A stretch of 64,000 nt of DNA, taken from assembly GCA_963383645.1 (NCBI GenBank), contig OY726571.1, forward strand, positions 80,063,108 to 80,127,107, in the 5' to 3' direction. The position numbers were made by a program, and so were the translations under genes. Origin of the DNA: Muscardinus avellanarius. Its lineage: Eukaryota > Chordata > Mammalia > Rodentia > Gliridae. The notes beneath the pieces are model-generated. The model was given only the letters and a program-made list of their open reading frames with translations. It made no database searches and was not told the DNA's origin. This document shows, piece by piece, positions 1 to 10,769 of this stretch (its first letter is position 1; the number at the start of each line of letters is the position of its first letter).

Positions 1-1810
1 AAGCTCGTAATGTATGTGAAGCACTTAGCTCGCTCAGGACATGATACAAAACAGCCACGCAATAACTAGCTTTCATCCCTATGAACATCTTCTCTAAAAG
101 AAAAGTGAATCATGGGAACCCACAGAGAATTTCCAAAAATGTCATCAAATCATAATGGGACTCAGAGAAGCAGTGCTGATCTCCCCTAGAGGTATGTTAT
201 TTCCAGGGTGCATTTTACACCACTATACTCATGGCCAACAAAACCTTGACTATGTCCCAGTCTTGCTCAGAGCTAGCTTTGACCTTACTAAATAAGAGTC
301 ATAATTTAATGAGGAAAGTGTGCTTGTAAACAGGGAGAGGAGGTTACACCTTAAACTCAGAAATTCCTCAGGGGACCGTCTTTGTTACCAGTCACCTCGG
401 GCCATTTTGCTGGTCTTGTTTGAAAACATTGATCCACAACTAAAACTCAGACAAAATGTAGAAAATCCAAATATATGAAAAGGATCAAACCAAGAGAACT
501 GGAAAAGAAATTAAGTAATACAATACGTCTGTGCAAAGGATATAAAAATTTAGCTGCTCTTGGACTGGTTAAATTCCTGTTTCCCTTTTAAAATACTTTA
601 GGGAATAGACGAAACTCAAAAGGTGTTTTGCTAAGCACTTTTTCCGTTCATGTAGAGAAATATCCCAGAGGAAATTTAATCTCCATGTTGCTGATATTTT
701 CACACTTAACATCAAAGAGTTATTTTGTAAGGGTTATTTGATATATTAAGAGGGTTTGGAAGCTTTTTTTTTTTTTTCCAGGGCATTCAGATTGTTTTTC
801 TTGAGGGAAAAATGTGGTCACATATAACGAAGGGGAAACTAATTCATACACCATGAAGTTCAAGTTCAGTTCAAAATTTTGATGCCAAATGATCCAAAGA
901 AAAGTGGTTTCCGGTTAAAAAACAGTAATAGTAATAATAACATCTCCTTGGTTGTGACATTTTAGCCCAATACCTTCTGACTTCACAAAAGATTCCTATG
1001 ACATTTTATTTATTGCTAAATTAGCTTCAAATACATTATGGTATAAAGAGGTCTCTGCTTATGAAAAAAACTGTGCCTTCCTCTCATGAACTGAAGGGGC
1101 ATGAATGGCTTCCTTAGAACGTTGCAAGAAAATTCAATGGATGGATGGGAGAGAATGGGAACGCTCATAGTTCTGCTACAAAAGAACAAAACCTACGAGT
1201 TGACCAACTTCTCCAAGTGCAAAAGTGTTTAATCTTAAATTTAAAAAATCCTTAGAATCTTGAAATCTTCTTACCTTTAACTTAAAAATATCCAGATACT
1301 ATTACCTGCTGCTTGAGCTACACAAATAACCTAATAGTTTAATCGGTCTCCTAATATTTTTTCTTGCCTTTCTTCCATTCATTGTTCATGGAGCAACCAA
1401 CTCTCTCACCTACTCCCAAACTTCTTCATAGAACTTTTCAGAATTATTTTCTCAAAATTAAAATCTAATCATACCTCTGATCCACTTGAATATAATATGA
1501 CTATACATTATTTTCCAGGCTAAACGAAAACAAAATTGAACTTTTTAATATGGCCCATCCCTCAATTATAAATGTTGAGCTCCTGCCTTTCTTTTCTGGG
1601 ACTTTGAAAGAAGAAAGCTACTTCCAGAATCAATTTGTATGCGCTTTCTCCTCTGCCCAAGCAGTACCAGCTTTACCTCCCAGTCTGGTCAACTCTATTT
1701 ATTATATGAGCTGGCTGGCCAGTTCCCACTTTGATGAAGCCCTTATCATCAGTGCTCTACTACACACAAACTGAGCTTCTTCTCACAATATTTTTTTAAT
1801 TTTAAATTCA
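1..1810. other. Unique AT-rich sequence, no gene seen
   Basis: No exon, SINE or recognisable transposon is visible. A short T-run lies near 764-777. The longest open frame (1550-1774, 74 codons) has no recognisable domain and is within chance expectation for such AT-rich DNA. Confidence 0.6.
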
Positions 1811-2022
1811 TCGGTTATGGTGGTGCACACTTGTAATTCCAGTACTTGGGAGGCTGAGTCAGGAATATCACAGGTTTGCAATTAGCCTCAGCAATTTAGT
1901 GAGGCCTTCCACAACTTAGTGAGATCCCATTTCTAACTAAAAAATAAAAATAGGGCTGTGGGTGTAGCTCCGAGTTAGAATGCCCCTGGGTTCAACATTC
2001 AGTACCACAAAACAAATAAAAT
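1811..2022 (+). mobile_element. B1-dID-like dimeric SINE (type I), diverged
   Basis: The left half carries the Alu/B1-like series ggtggtgcacac, ttgtaattccagtacttggg and aggctgag. An A-rich linker follows, then an ID-like right half with ggtgtagctc, tagaatgcccctgggttc and an A-rich tail. This order is the same in all type I copies in the window. The 7SL-like left half and tRNA-like right half match the B1-dID family known from sciurids and dormice. Several substitutions suggest an old copy. Confidence 0.85.
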
Positions 2023-2045
2023 TGTAAATCAAATGTGGCACTTCT

Positions 2046-2047
<2 letters not shown>

Positions 2048-2098
<51 letters not shown>

Positions 2099-2160
2099 TG
2101 TGTTGTGGCACTGGAGATTGGACCCAAGGCCTAGTGCATTCGATTTACCATCGAATTAAA
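2048..2160. repeat. (TG)n microsatellite running into an antisense SINE end
   Basis: A nearly pure TG tract occupies 2048-2104 with one TA interruption. It is followed by about 55 bases (ggcactggagattggaccca...) resembling the antisense ID-like end of the type I SINE. The microsatellite therefore probably grew from the tail of a truncated minus-strand SINE, as also at 26082-26306. Confidence 0.8.
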
Positions 2161-2173
2161 TGTTTTAAGACTT

Positions 2174-2560
2174 AAACAGGCATAGTGGCGCACACTTGTA
2201 ATCCAGTACTTGGGAGGTCAAGACAGAAGAATTTCAGCAACTTAGAAAGACCTTGTTTCAAAATAAAAAATAAAACTGGGCGTGGTGGCGCACTCTTGTA
2301 ATCCCCGCGCTTGGGAGGCAGAGACAAGGAGGATCGCGCAGGTTCAAAGCCAGCAGCAGCAGCATGCGCTGACTTAAGAGACCCTGTTTCCAAATAAGAA
2401 AGTATAAAAATAGGTCTGGGAGTGTAGCCCGGAAGTAGAAGGGTTTCCAGGAACCCCAGTATCCCCCAAAAAATAAAATTAAATAAAATTTAGAAAAAGG
2501 GCTGGGAGTGTTGCTTGAAGGAAGAATATCTCTGGGTTCAATCCTTCGTATTATAAGTAA
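2174..2560 (+). mobile_element. Type I SINE split by a nested insertion
   Basis: The left half (2174-2273: gcatagtggcgcacacttgt, then an A-rich linker) and the right half (about 2497-2560: gggctgggagtgttgcttga, tctgggttcaatccttcgta) belong to one type I SINE. They are separated by a complete type II SINE inserted in the A-rich linker. The AGT microsatellite that follows sits where the A-rich tail should be. Confidence 0.8.
2276..2490 (+). mobile_element. Type II B1-dID-like SINE nested in a type I SINE
   Basis: It starts ctgggcgtggtggcgcac and has the type II markers: aatccccgcgcttgggaggc, gatcgcgcaggttc, cttaagagaccctgtttcc, aggtctgggagtgtagcc and ccaggaaccccagta. It ends in AAAAATAAAATT. 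It interrupts the linker of an older SINE, which gives the relative age of the two. Confidence 0.85.
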
Positions 2561-2569
2561 CAGTAGTAA

Positions 2570-2613
<44 letters not shown>
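2561..2613 (+). repeat. (AGT)n trinucleotide microsatellite
   Basis: About 17 AGT units with one AAT variant near the start. It abuts the 3' end of the split SINE, so it likely arose from the SINE tail. Confidence 0.95.
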
Positions 2614-2764
2614 ATATAATTTAACTGGCATTATCTCTGGGACCCCATTTTGAATCACTGCAGAAATTTTAGCTTAGTAGCATCCAGATAACTAAAGTTA
2701 TTTTCAAACTGAGTCTAAGAATATCTAGATAGGGTAAAGTCATTTCTCTGCCTCTTTAACTTAG

Positions 2765-3060
2765 TTCTCAGTACTAGCACTCTCCACCCTTGTCTTCCCC
2801 TGCTGGGATCTCTACCTCGCCTTCAGGCTCTGGTGGTGGAGAGTACATGCCTCACCTTCTGGATGAGCGTCGCGATGGCTCTTACTCCAGCGACCACTCA
2901 TCCCCTGGCCCCTGCCACTCACTGTTAACCCATGTTTCACGCAGAACACTTCGCACTCTGAGGTCCCTTTTGGTCTCCATGGCTGATCGTTTACGGAAGC
3001 CCCCAACTTCTTGACAGGATTCATCTCTCCCTCCCTCTCGAAAATATGAGAAAATGCAAA
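2765..3060. other. GC-richer unique block with CpGs, origin unknown
   Basis: This stretch is clearly richer in G+C than its neighbours and keeps several CpGs (for example gagcgtcgcgatggc and cgtttacggaag). Open frames exist on both strands, but the minus one runs into the TG repeat and neither resembles a protein I recognise. It could be an LTR remnant, an old retrogene fragment or a small regulatory element. Confidence 0.35.
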
Positions 3061-3081
3061 TGAACCTGAGTTATTGGAGTG

Positions 3082-3083
<2 letters not shown>

Positions 3084-3118
<35 letters not shown>
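3084..3118. repeat. (GT)n microsatellite
   Basis: A pure GT tract of about 17 units. It creates low-complexity open frames (poly CV or HT) on both strands that should not be read as genes. Confidence 0.97.
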
Positions 3119-3120
<2 letters not shown>

Positions 3121-3417
3121 CAGGGAGTGTTTCAGCATATCTGGCCAATAATGCAGTGCGGCCATTTTTATTCTACCATATTGTCACAGAGTAGAAGTAA
3201 ATTTCCATTCATGGTCCCATCTTTCTGGGCCTTAATTCAGGGAACAATGATTACTTTTGTTCCAGGATATCTTGTAATTTAAATAAAATAGTGTCTTTAC
3301 TTCCTATATCTGGAACTGAATTCAGAGATAATTTGAATATAGGAATTCATGGAAAACATATAACTGCATCTAAGTATTGGTTATGCTCCCTGATCATTTT
3401 TGATTACCTTGAATTTT

Positions 3418-3644
3418 TCTTTTTTTTATTTTTTTGTGTTGTGGTCCTGGGGATTGAGCCAGGGTCATTCGATCTCCAAGCTACACCCCCCACCCCCAGA
3501 GCTATTTTATTTTTTATTTGAAAACAAAGTCTTGCTAAGTTGCTGAGAACCTCACTAAATAGCCAAGGGTGTCATCAAACCTGATGTCCTCCTGTCTCAG
3601 CCTCCCAAGTACTAGGATTACAGGCGTATGCTGCCATGCCTGGC
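3418..3644 (-). mobile_element. Type I SINE with target-site duplication
   Basis: Antisense copy: a T-rich tail, tcctggggattgagcc, then ctgtctcagcctcccaagta and attacaggcgtatgctgcc. The imperfect direct repeat accttgaa(t/c)ttt flanks it at 3406-3417 and 3645-3656, supporting an independent retroposition event. Confidence 0.88.
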
Positions 3645-3719
3645 ACCTTGAACTTTGTTTCAACACATTTTAATATTTCAATATCTACTTCTTTTAGTAA
3701 ACTCAATCACCACATCTCT

Positions 3720-3785
3720 AGTATCTGATAGATTTTGGCTTATGGTAAACACTCGATATTTATTGAGTAAATACTTTCAATATGA
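3720..3785 (+). mobile_element. Possible L2/MIR tail fragment
   Basis: The segment taaacactcgatatttattgagtaaata resembles the ...aggtgctcaataaatatttgttgaatga... ending shared by L2 and MIR elements. It is short and diverged, so the family is uncertain. Confidence 0.35.
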
Positions 3786-3924
3786 TGAATACTATAGAAT
3801 TAATTGCACATTTGATCATTAGACAGGACACGCCTGTTGCTCTATTGGGTTGTGAGCCTTGTTCTTCTTGCTAACTGTTGTTTAAACTACCCTGATTCTC
3901 CTGTACCTCCACAGAAACTTTAGC

Positions 3925-4130
3925 TTTTTTTTTTTTTTTTTTTTTTTTTAGTGATACTGGGGTTCCTGGAAGCCCTTCTACCTTAGGGCTACACTCCCAG
4001 ACCTATTTTTTATATTTTTATTTGTAAACAGGGTCTCTTAAGCCAACGCGGCTGGCTTCGAACCTACGCGATCCTCCTGTCTCCGCCTCCCAAGCGCGGG
4101 GATTACAAGCGTGCGCCACCACGCCCGGCG
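3925..4130 (-). mobile_element. Type II SINE, CpG-rich
   Basis: Antisense copy beginning with a T-run of about 25, then gtgatactggggttcctgga, cagggtctcttaagcca, ggctggcttcgaac, gtctccgcctcccaagcgcg and gcgtgcgccaccacgcccgg. About 13 CpGs remain in the last 85 bases, which is unusual for a methylated mammalian repeat and suggests a young copy. Confidence 0.9.
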
Positions 4131-4305
4131 TTAGCATTGTTTTTTCTATTTTGTGAAAAATATCATCAAATATTTGTTAGGGAGTACGTAAAATCTGAAC
4201 ACTACTTTGGGTAGTATGAACATTTCAACAAGATTAATTTTTCTGATACAGAAACATAAGCTGCCTTTCCGTTTGTGTCTTTTTGTATTTATTTCATCAG
4301 GATTT

Positions 4306-4526
4306 TATATTTTATTTATTTGTGTGTATGTGGTGCTGGGGATTGGACCCAGAGGCATTCTATCACTGAGCTGCCCCCCAACTCTATTTTATTCTTTATT
4401 CTAAAAAATGGTGTCACTGAGTTTCAGAGAGCTTCACTAGGTTGCTAAGGCTGGCCTTGAACCTGCAATCCTCCTGTTTCAGTCTCCAAAGTACTGAGAT
4501 TACAGGTGTGTCCCACAACACCTGGC
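4306..4526 (-). mobile_element. Type I SINE with target-site duplication
   Basis: Antisense copy with ggtgctggggattggaccc, a T-rich linker, cctcctgtttcagtctcc and attacaggtgtgtcccac. The direct repeat ttcatcag(g/t)(a/g)ttt occurs at 4293-4305 and 4527-4539. Confidence 0.85.
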
Positions 4527-4589
4527 TTCATCAGTGTTTCAAAGTTCTTACCTTGTACAAATATTTCACCTTTTTCTTTAAATTTATTC

Positions 4590-4990
4590 TGTTCATTTTA
4601 TTTTTTTGATACTACTGCAAATGGGATTTCATTGTTTTTTGATTAATGGCGAGAACATAGAAATATATTTGATTTCTATATGCTGATTTTGAAACTTTAC
4701 TGGCCTTGTTACTTGTAATGGTTTTTGGCGCATCCTTAGGGTTTTCTGTATAAGACATCATGTCATCTGCAAATGGAGATGACTTTACTTCTTCCTTTTC
4801 TGTTTGAATGCCCTTTATATCTTTATTCTTGCCCAATTGCTCTAGAAAGAATGTCCAATACTATAGTGAACAGGAATTATGAGAGTGCACATCCTTGTTT
4901 TGTTCCAGATCTTAGATGAAAAGCTTTCAGCTTTTCACCCGAGTATGATGTTAGCTCTGGACTTGTTAAAGTGCTTTCAAGAAGAGCATG
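4590..4990 (-). pseudogene. L1 ORF2 reverse-transcriptase fragment, decayed
   Basis: The minus strand encodes a 74-codon open piece (4612-4836) containing the series KGIQTEKEEVKSSPFADDM. FADD is the catalytic metal-binding box of LINE-1 reverse transcriptase (codons at 4762-4773), followed by the usual tract around TENPKDAPKTI. Sequence on both sides continues L1-like, with many substitutions and no full ORF. The fragment has lost both ends and cannot encode an active enzyme. Confidence 0.85.
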
Positions 4991-5277
4991 GGAAGATTTT
5001 TCTCTTACTATTTTTTCTTCTAATACATCTTGATACTCAACATCTTGAATCTAAAGATATTTGCAAAAGATGTCATTGTTCAATGTGACTTACTTTATAT
5101 CCTTGTAATTTAAAATTTAAATGTATATTCATGAGTATATACAGAAACACATATAGACAGACAAATTCCTATTAAAGAACTATTCTGAGCTTATGAGTTC
5201 TGACATAACTTATGTCAGGCATCAAAATTAAGGCTTTAATAATAGATTAATAGTAAAGTAAAATAGTAAAGTAAAAG

Positions 5278-5408
5278 GGCCTAACTTAATAAGGCCCTTT
5301 GCAATTCAATGACACTCTATTTCAAAATAAAGAATAAAAAATATGTCTGAGGGTGTAGCTCAGAGGTAGAATGCCCCTGGGTTCCATTTCTAGTACTGCA
5401 ATAAAATT
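5278..5408 (+). mobile_element. Type I SINE, 5'-truncated
   Basis: It begins inside the left half (taataaggccctttgcaatt), followed by tttcaaaataaagaataaaa, gagggtgtagctcagaggta and gcccctgggttcc. It shares the ttaataaggccctttgcaa variant with the copy at 6200-6411, so the two may come from one subfamily. Confidence 0.85.
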
Positions 5409-6184
5409 AATTCTAAACAATGCAGCAAGCAAGTAAAAAAAAAAAAAAAACACCTCCAAGTCACAAATAACAGGAAGCTAAACAGAATTGCTCTAAAGTA
5501 AAATGAAAGATTGCAGTTTGGTAAAAGATTCTTACTAACATTTCATAAATGTTTAGATTGCAATAAGAAAAAGATGGTCAATCATAAAAGAGATCTGCAA
5601 GTATTTTAAATCTCGTATTATTGTATATAACATATGCGCTAAAGTTTGCTCAGAATTATTTATCCTAGTTCTATTTAAATTGTCAGTGAAATAAATTATA
5701 GGAAGTCCCTTCTCAGCTGTGTTGATTTTATAAGCACTAAATTAAAACTCCACTATCATTTTTGTCTTATGCTTATTGAGGTCATGACAAATTGGCTATC
5801 ATCAAATAGAATTTAATTAAAGATAATGAAACAGAATATTTGAACAAATCACATTTTAGGTCTACAACATAACGGATTGGTGGAATTAACCTAAAATGTA
5901 CTACCCAGCACGATCTAAAAAAAAATAGTCATAAACCAATAAAATTAGTTTCTCCTGTCCCATGCTCTTGTCTTTTTAACACTAATTATATGATAGTAAA
6001 ATTTGCATCATGCATAAATCCTTCATGGACCAGTATTTAGCAGAAGTTAAATCTGACTGAATTTTCTCTCTCCGGGCAAATTTAATGTCATTAGAAGGAA
6101 ATTGCAAGAAAAACATCATAAAAATAAACATTGTGAATTTTCTTCTTTTTCTGGGTCAAAATACTTTTCCCAAAATGCTGTGTT
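5409..6184. other. AT-rich unique sequence
   Basis: Apart from an A-run of about 17 near 5435-5452, no repeat, exon or motif cluster is recognised. Confidence 0.5.
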
Positions 6185-6199
6185 AAAAGATTATGGAAG

Positions 6200-6411
6200 C
6201 CAGGCATGGTGGCGCTAGCTTGTGATCCCAGCATTTGGGAGGCTGAGAAAGGAGGATCACAGTTCAAGGACAGCCTCAGCTACTTAATAAGGCCCTTTGC
6301 AACTCCGTGATACTCTGTTTCAAAATAAAGAATTAAAAATATGGCTGAGGGTGTAGCTCAGAGATAGAATGCCCCTGGCTTCCATACCTAGTACTGCAAA
6401 AACAAAAAAAA
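6200..6411 (+). mobile_element. Type I SINE, complete, with 15-bp TSD
   Basis: Complete copy from ccaggcatggtggcgctagc through the A-rich linker to tgcccctggcttccatacct and an A-rich tail. The perfect duplication aaaagattatggaag flanks it at 6185-6199 and 6412-6426. This is one of the clearest integration footprints here and defines the ends of the family. Confidence 0.95.
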
Positions 6412-6496
6412 AAAAGATTATGGAAGTTATTTTACTATTCAGTCCTGAGTAATGCAATGATTTAGTTCCTTTCAGAGTTGTGTATATTTTTGAGGT

Positions 6497-6541
<45 letters not shown>
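6497..6541. repeat. (TA)n microsatellite
   Basis: A perfect TA tract of about 21 units, self-complementary and likely unstable in length. Confidence 0.97.
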
Positions 6542-6542
<1 letters not shown>

Positions 6543-6929
6543 TATATATTAAAGATATATTATTGTTTTTAATTGATAAAATAATATAGAAAGCCATACC
6601 ACTGAGACAGTCTGTTCATTTTTAAAACCATTTGGTTAACTCAGATATCAACCACAACTGAGGGTCACTGCTTATGTTTAGTTTTTACAGGTAACTTGTT
6701 AGGAGTTATGCAATATTTAGTGTAGAAGAAGGTAGACTTTTTTTGAGAACTTTAAATTTTTTTCTCTCTATCCCTAAATAGTGTCACCCTATCCAGAAAT
6801 GCAGCAGTGAAAATTTTTTTAAGTTCTCGTTCATAGAATAGCAACCCCATCATGTGGTATTTTGCTGAAATTGCTACAGGAGGCATATTAAGTTTGAGTG
6901 TATTTTTGATAACCAAAAGCAAATTTTAA

Positions 6930-7015
6930 AAATGCATTCATTTATTTACTCATTCAACATTCATTGAGCAGCTATTACAGGGTAGGCATTAAGCTAAATG
7001 CTGAACAACAACAAA
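6930..7015 (-). mobile_element. L2/MIR-like fragment
   Basis: The series ttcatttatttactcattca, acattcattgagcagctatt and taggcattaagctaaatgct matches the antisense form of the classic L2 3' end (cattcaacaaatatttattgagcacc...). It is diverged and lacks a defined start. Confidence 0.55.
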
Positions 7016-7219
7016 AAAATGCAAAATCAATATCATAATATATTCATACCTCTGCTGGAATCTGTAAAGCATCAAAAATAAATTCAGTAGGCTCCAAGAT
7101 ATTGATTAATGCATTCTTATTCAAACTACTATCAGATTGTTTTAACTAAAATACATGAGGTATCGAAGCTTGAATTCCCTACAAAGTTTGTTTAATTGGA
7201 GCTAGAACAAGTCTAGTTG

Positions 7220-7340
7220 CTTGCTGTACCAGAATGACCCATGACCTATGTATGGCCTATGACCTATGACCCCCGAACAGGAGTCTCTTCCTCTCCTCTG
7301 GAAGCACATTTAACCATTAGGCGGGAAATTCCCAGGGAGC
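7220..7340. promoter_or_regulatory. Candidate TF-site cluster: DR1 half-sites plus kappaB palindrome
   Basis: Five nuclear-receptor half-sites (TGACCC, TGACCT, TGGCCT, TGACCT, TGACCC) lie at 7235-7272. Three adjacent pairs have exactly one base between them, which is the DR1 arrangement used by RXR heterodimers, HNF4 and COUP-TF. Fifty bases on, GGGAAATTCCC at 7323-7333 is a perfect palindromic NF-kappaB site. It overlaps GGCGGGAAA (7320-7328), an E2F-like word. The block lies outside the recognised repeats. The half-site array could also be a decayed 7-bp tandem repeat; function is inference. Confidence 0.4.
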
Positions 7341-7614
7341 CAAAGCAACAACCTTCAAAATAGCATTGGTCAATACTAAAGAATAACAACCTTAAGAATG
7401 GTGAAACCCAAACCAACCCAACCCTGGTATGATTTTGTTTACTTATTTATTTATGGAGATGAGTTTTTCCCAGTTCTTCCAAATATTTTTTCAAAAATTT
7501 TTCTGGATAAATTACTTTGCCAAAAACTAGAGAGATGAACTGGGCTGGATTCTGAAGGCACAGATCATAGAAGCAAAGAATAAATAAGTAAAATAAAATA
7601 AAAAAGCTCTTCAA

Positions 7615-7692
7615 GGGATGAAGGTTATGGCCTAATGGTAGAGCGTGTGTTAAAATGTGCACGGCTGTGTGTTCAATACCCAGCACTAAAGG
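7615..7692 (+). mobile_element. ID-like (tRNA-derived) SINE
   Basis: Monomeric element with an A-box-like word tggcctaatgg (7628-7638), tagagcg..., and a B-box-like word tgttcaatacc (7670-7680), ending cagcactaaa. This is the layout of rodent ID elements derived from an alanine tRNA. It is too diverged to be a functional tRNA. Confidence 0.7.
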
Positions 7693-7699
7693 AAGGAAG

Positions 7700-8506
7700 A
7701 AAATGGCAGAGAAGAAAAGGCAAGGCAGACAGACAGGCTCTTGAAAGAAGAATTGTTTTTCAAAATTAAACACTGTGGGATTTACTAACACAATATTACC
7801 ATGGTCTTTCATGAACAGGAAATATTGAGCAGAACGCTCTTTATTAATGAGATGCAAAGTTCACAGGCAAGACCATTATGCTAACTAAGAAGGAAATTTT
7901 GTAGATTTTCAGTTCTGTGCAATTTTTGGTTCTCTTACTAAAATGAGATCATTCCATGAGAATTGATATTAGGAAAACATTAATTTACTTTAAGAATTAC
8001 AAAAGGATTTAAAATATTAAGAACCTAAAATTTCCTTTTGTTGATAAGCCATCATTTCATAATCACAATAAAACTGTTGCATTTATGATGCTATTGATCT
8101 ACCTTGCTAGTAAGTTATTTTCAGTGGTTTGAAGAATTCCTGTTAGAGCAGTGTACACAATTGCTTTGTTGATTATGAATCATTTTAAAAATCCTACTTT
8201 TTGCTGTCTTCAAATGTAAACTTTCAGAATTTAGAAACTGTTTTTGCTCAGATAATAAGCATATAGATGTAAAAATTAAATGTGGAAGAAGGCTGAGGTT
8301 GATTAGTGGAGGAGCTACATTTGAATATGTGTATAAATGTGAATGTAGCATGGTCAACCTGATGCTCATTGTTGAGAGGGGGGAAAGGGAAGCAGAGGGT
8401 GGAGGAGGGCACCAAGCACTACGTGAATGTACGCCATTTTCAATATGATCCACAAAAAATTTTTTTAAAAATAAATGAGAAAAAAAGAATTGCTTGTTAT
8501 AGTCAT
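7700..8506. other. Unique AT-rich sequence
   Basis: No recognisable repeat or exon. A purine-rich tract (gagaggggggaaagggaagc, 8373-8410) is the only compositional feature. Open frames on both strands have no recognisable domains. Confidence 0.5.
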
Positions 8507-8520
8507 AAAAACACAGTGGT

Positions 8521-8751
8521 TTTTTTGTTTTTGTTTTTGTTTTCTTGCGGGTTTGGGGATGGAACCCAGGGGCATTCTACCTCCGAGCTACACCCCTGCC
8601 CTATTTTGTTTTTTTATTCTTTATATTGAAACAGGGTCTCACTGAGTTGCAGAAGGCCTCACTAAGTAGCTGAGGCTGTCCACGAACTGCGATCCTCCAG
8701 TATCAGCCTCCCAAATGCTGGGATTACAAGCGTGCGCCACCATGCCCGGCA
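8521..8751 (-). mobile_element. Type I SINE, complete, with 16-bp TSD
   Basis: Antisense copy: a (TTTTG)-rich tail, gtttggggatggaacccagg, ggcattctacctccgagcta, a T-rich linker, and cgtgcgccaccatgcccggc. The perfect repeat aaaaacacagtggttt flanks it at 8507-8522 and 8752-8767. Its CpGs are largely kept, suggesting a moderately young copy. Confidence 0.95.
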
Positions 8752-9286
8752 AAAAACACAGTGGTTTCGAATCCCTCAATTTCATTATGCACAGACAACT
8801 GACATAAATATAGTCATTCTTATTCAAATATTCACAAAGTAGACTTTGCAAAGTTAGCAACTATAGGAATAATTTCCTATTTGAAAACAAGAGATTTTAG
8901 AAATAAGTATATGTTACTAAAGTGTTTACTAAGTAGCTGGCATTGAAACCCAAGAATTCTTCCAAAAGGGCTCTAGACTCCAAATGTAAAAGTGCAAAAT
9001 GTAGAGCAGCCCTGTTCTGTCTGAAGCAGTAAGTGCTAGCCACCATAGACACGGAGCAATTTAAACGTGGCTACTATAATTGAGAAATTGGATTTTAAAT
9101 TCTATATAATTTCAGTTTAAACTGGAAAATGTGACGATTGCTACCACATTGTGTCCTGCATGACTAGAAAGAAGCCCATACTATGTGGTCTTTGGTTGCT
9201 ATTATATCTTTAATGTATTTTATTTTCATCTTTCTCAGTCTTCTGTTTATGATATTGACATTTTTGGAGAATATATTGAGCTGTCC

Positions 9287-9500
9287 TTTTTTTTTTTTCT
9301 GCAATACTGGGGATAGAACCCAGGGGCATTCTACCTCTGAGCCATACTCACAGCCCTATTTTTTATTCTTTATTTTGAAACAAGTTCTCCCTGCGTTGCA
9401 AAGGGCCTCATCAAGTAGCTAAGGCTATCCGAAAACCTGGATCCTCCTGTCTCAGCCTCCCAAATGCTGGAATTACAAGTGTGCACCACCATACCCAGCC
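9287..9500 (-). mobile_element. Type I SINE
   Basis: Antisense copy with a T-run (9287-9299), caatactggggatagaaccc, a T-rich linker, cctcctgtctcagcctccca and gtgcaccaccatacccagcc. Confidence 0.9.
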
Positions 9501-10010
9501 TGGCCATTTTCATAGCTTTTTATTTGAAAATCTTTTTGGAACTAATCTTTGCATCAAGATTTTAGGGTGTTTTCATATCTGCAAATCCTAGGACCTTTAG
9601 CACCAGTTAAGTGGGCCATCAATCCATAAAGAGAACTACAGGAGACGCACCTGCAGTGAAGGAAGGTCAGATACAGGAGCGTGAACTTGATTATGTCAGT
9701 TCCTAAAACATGGGAGACTATGGAGTGGCTACACATTAGAAAATAGGCAAAGAAAGGGGTTACATGATCTGGGAAGGACAGCTGCCGGGGTAGGGAGCCT
9801 TGTGCACCTCAGCAAAAGAAAGTGAAGGAAATGATACTGTGATTCATCTCAACAGCCTATAACCTTATATGACTGTCATGTAACAGCACAAAGCGATGAA
9901 ACAGATCCATGAAAGCTACTAATGAAGATGATTATCATTAGTCATTTCCTAATATTATAGAAAGGCTAGTAGGAATTTCTGTGAAAAGTTAAAGAGAGTA
10001 GATGCATAGT
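9501..10010. other. Unique sequence
   Basis: No repeat recognised with confidence. Part may be an extension of the old L1 that begins to be recognisable near 10.02 kb. Confidence 0.4.
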
Positions 10011-10019
10011 AGAGCAGAT

Positions 10020-10135
10020 GTGACCAGGAGTTGGACAGAGGAGTGAATGGGGAATTATTGTTTAATGGAAATAGACTTTCAGTAAGGGGTGATTAAAAAT
10101 ACTTGCAGAATGAATAGAAGCAAGAGTTACACTAT
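10020..10135 (+). mobile_element. Old L1 3'-end fragment (L1ME-like)
   Basis: The series agtgaatggggaattattgt, ttaatggaaatagactttca and gtaaggggtgattaaaaata resembles the 3' untranslated part of old mammalian L1 elements (gggaattattgtttaatgggtatagagtttcag...). Nothing coding remains. Confidence 0.5.
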
Positions 10136-10769
10136 ACTTGGCTCTATTTTTATTTTTATTGGACATTACTAAAATAAATAAATTATAAAGAGCTACAAGT
10201 GACATAACAGACAAAATTATTTCTCTTCACAGTTAATCAAACTAAGTAAAACCAGCATAACAATTAGGTCTCAAGTTAGCAAGGTATAAAAAAGTGTTAG
10301 CTTTTTATTAGCAAGGATATGCTTATATCTCTGATAATATTTTAAATTGTTAAAAATCTTTCTGGAAAACATATTAATACATTTGAAAGCTTTTAAAATA
10401 TTGATTCCATTTTTATCAAATACCTCTGCTACTAAGAGGTGCTTATAAGAAAATAATCAGGTTGATTATAAAGAATTTATTATTTGCTTCAGGGATATTA
10501 CAATAAACTTTATACTAAAAATAGGGAATATTTAAATAACACAAAGTTCACTCACATGATGTTGTCCATATTCTGGTAGAAGCACATTTGTTATACTAAT
10601 TTAACATTAGATGACCATGCATTAAAACACAAGAATAAAATCATGCTGATATATTAGTGTAGTTAACATGTTTTTTCTTTAATACTGACTTTTTGCTGTT
10701 ATTATAGACTTTCTAAAATTGATCATGGAAAAGATAGGAGTTTAAAGGCTCCAAATGCAAAGTAATGAT
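10136..10769. other. AT-rich unique sequence
   Basis: Very AT-rich, with no recognisable repeat, exon or motif cluster. Confidence 0.45.

Noticed and set aside
2812..3165. 117-codon minus-strand frame
   Set aside because: It includes an HT repeat from the GT microsatellite, and the remainder resembles no known protein.
7447..7857. 136-codon minus-strand frame
   Set aside because: It runs through an ID element and an A/T-rich stretch and matches no family.
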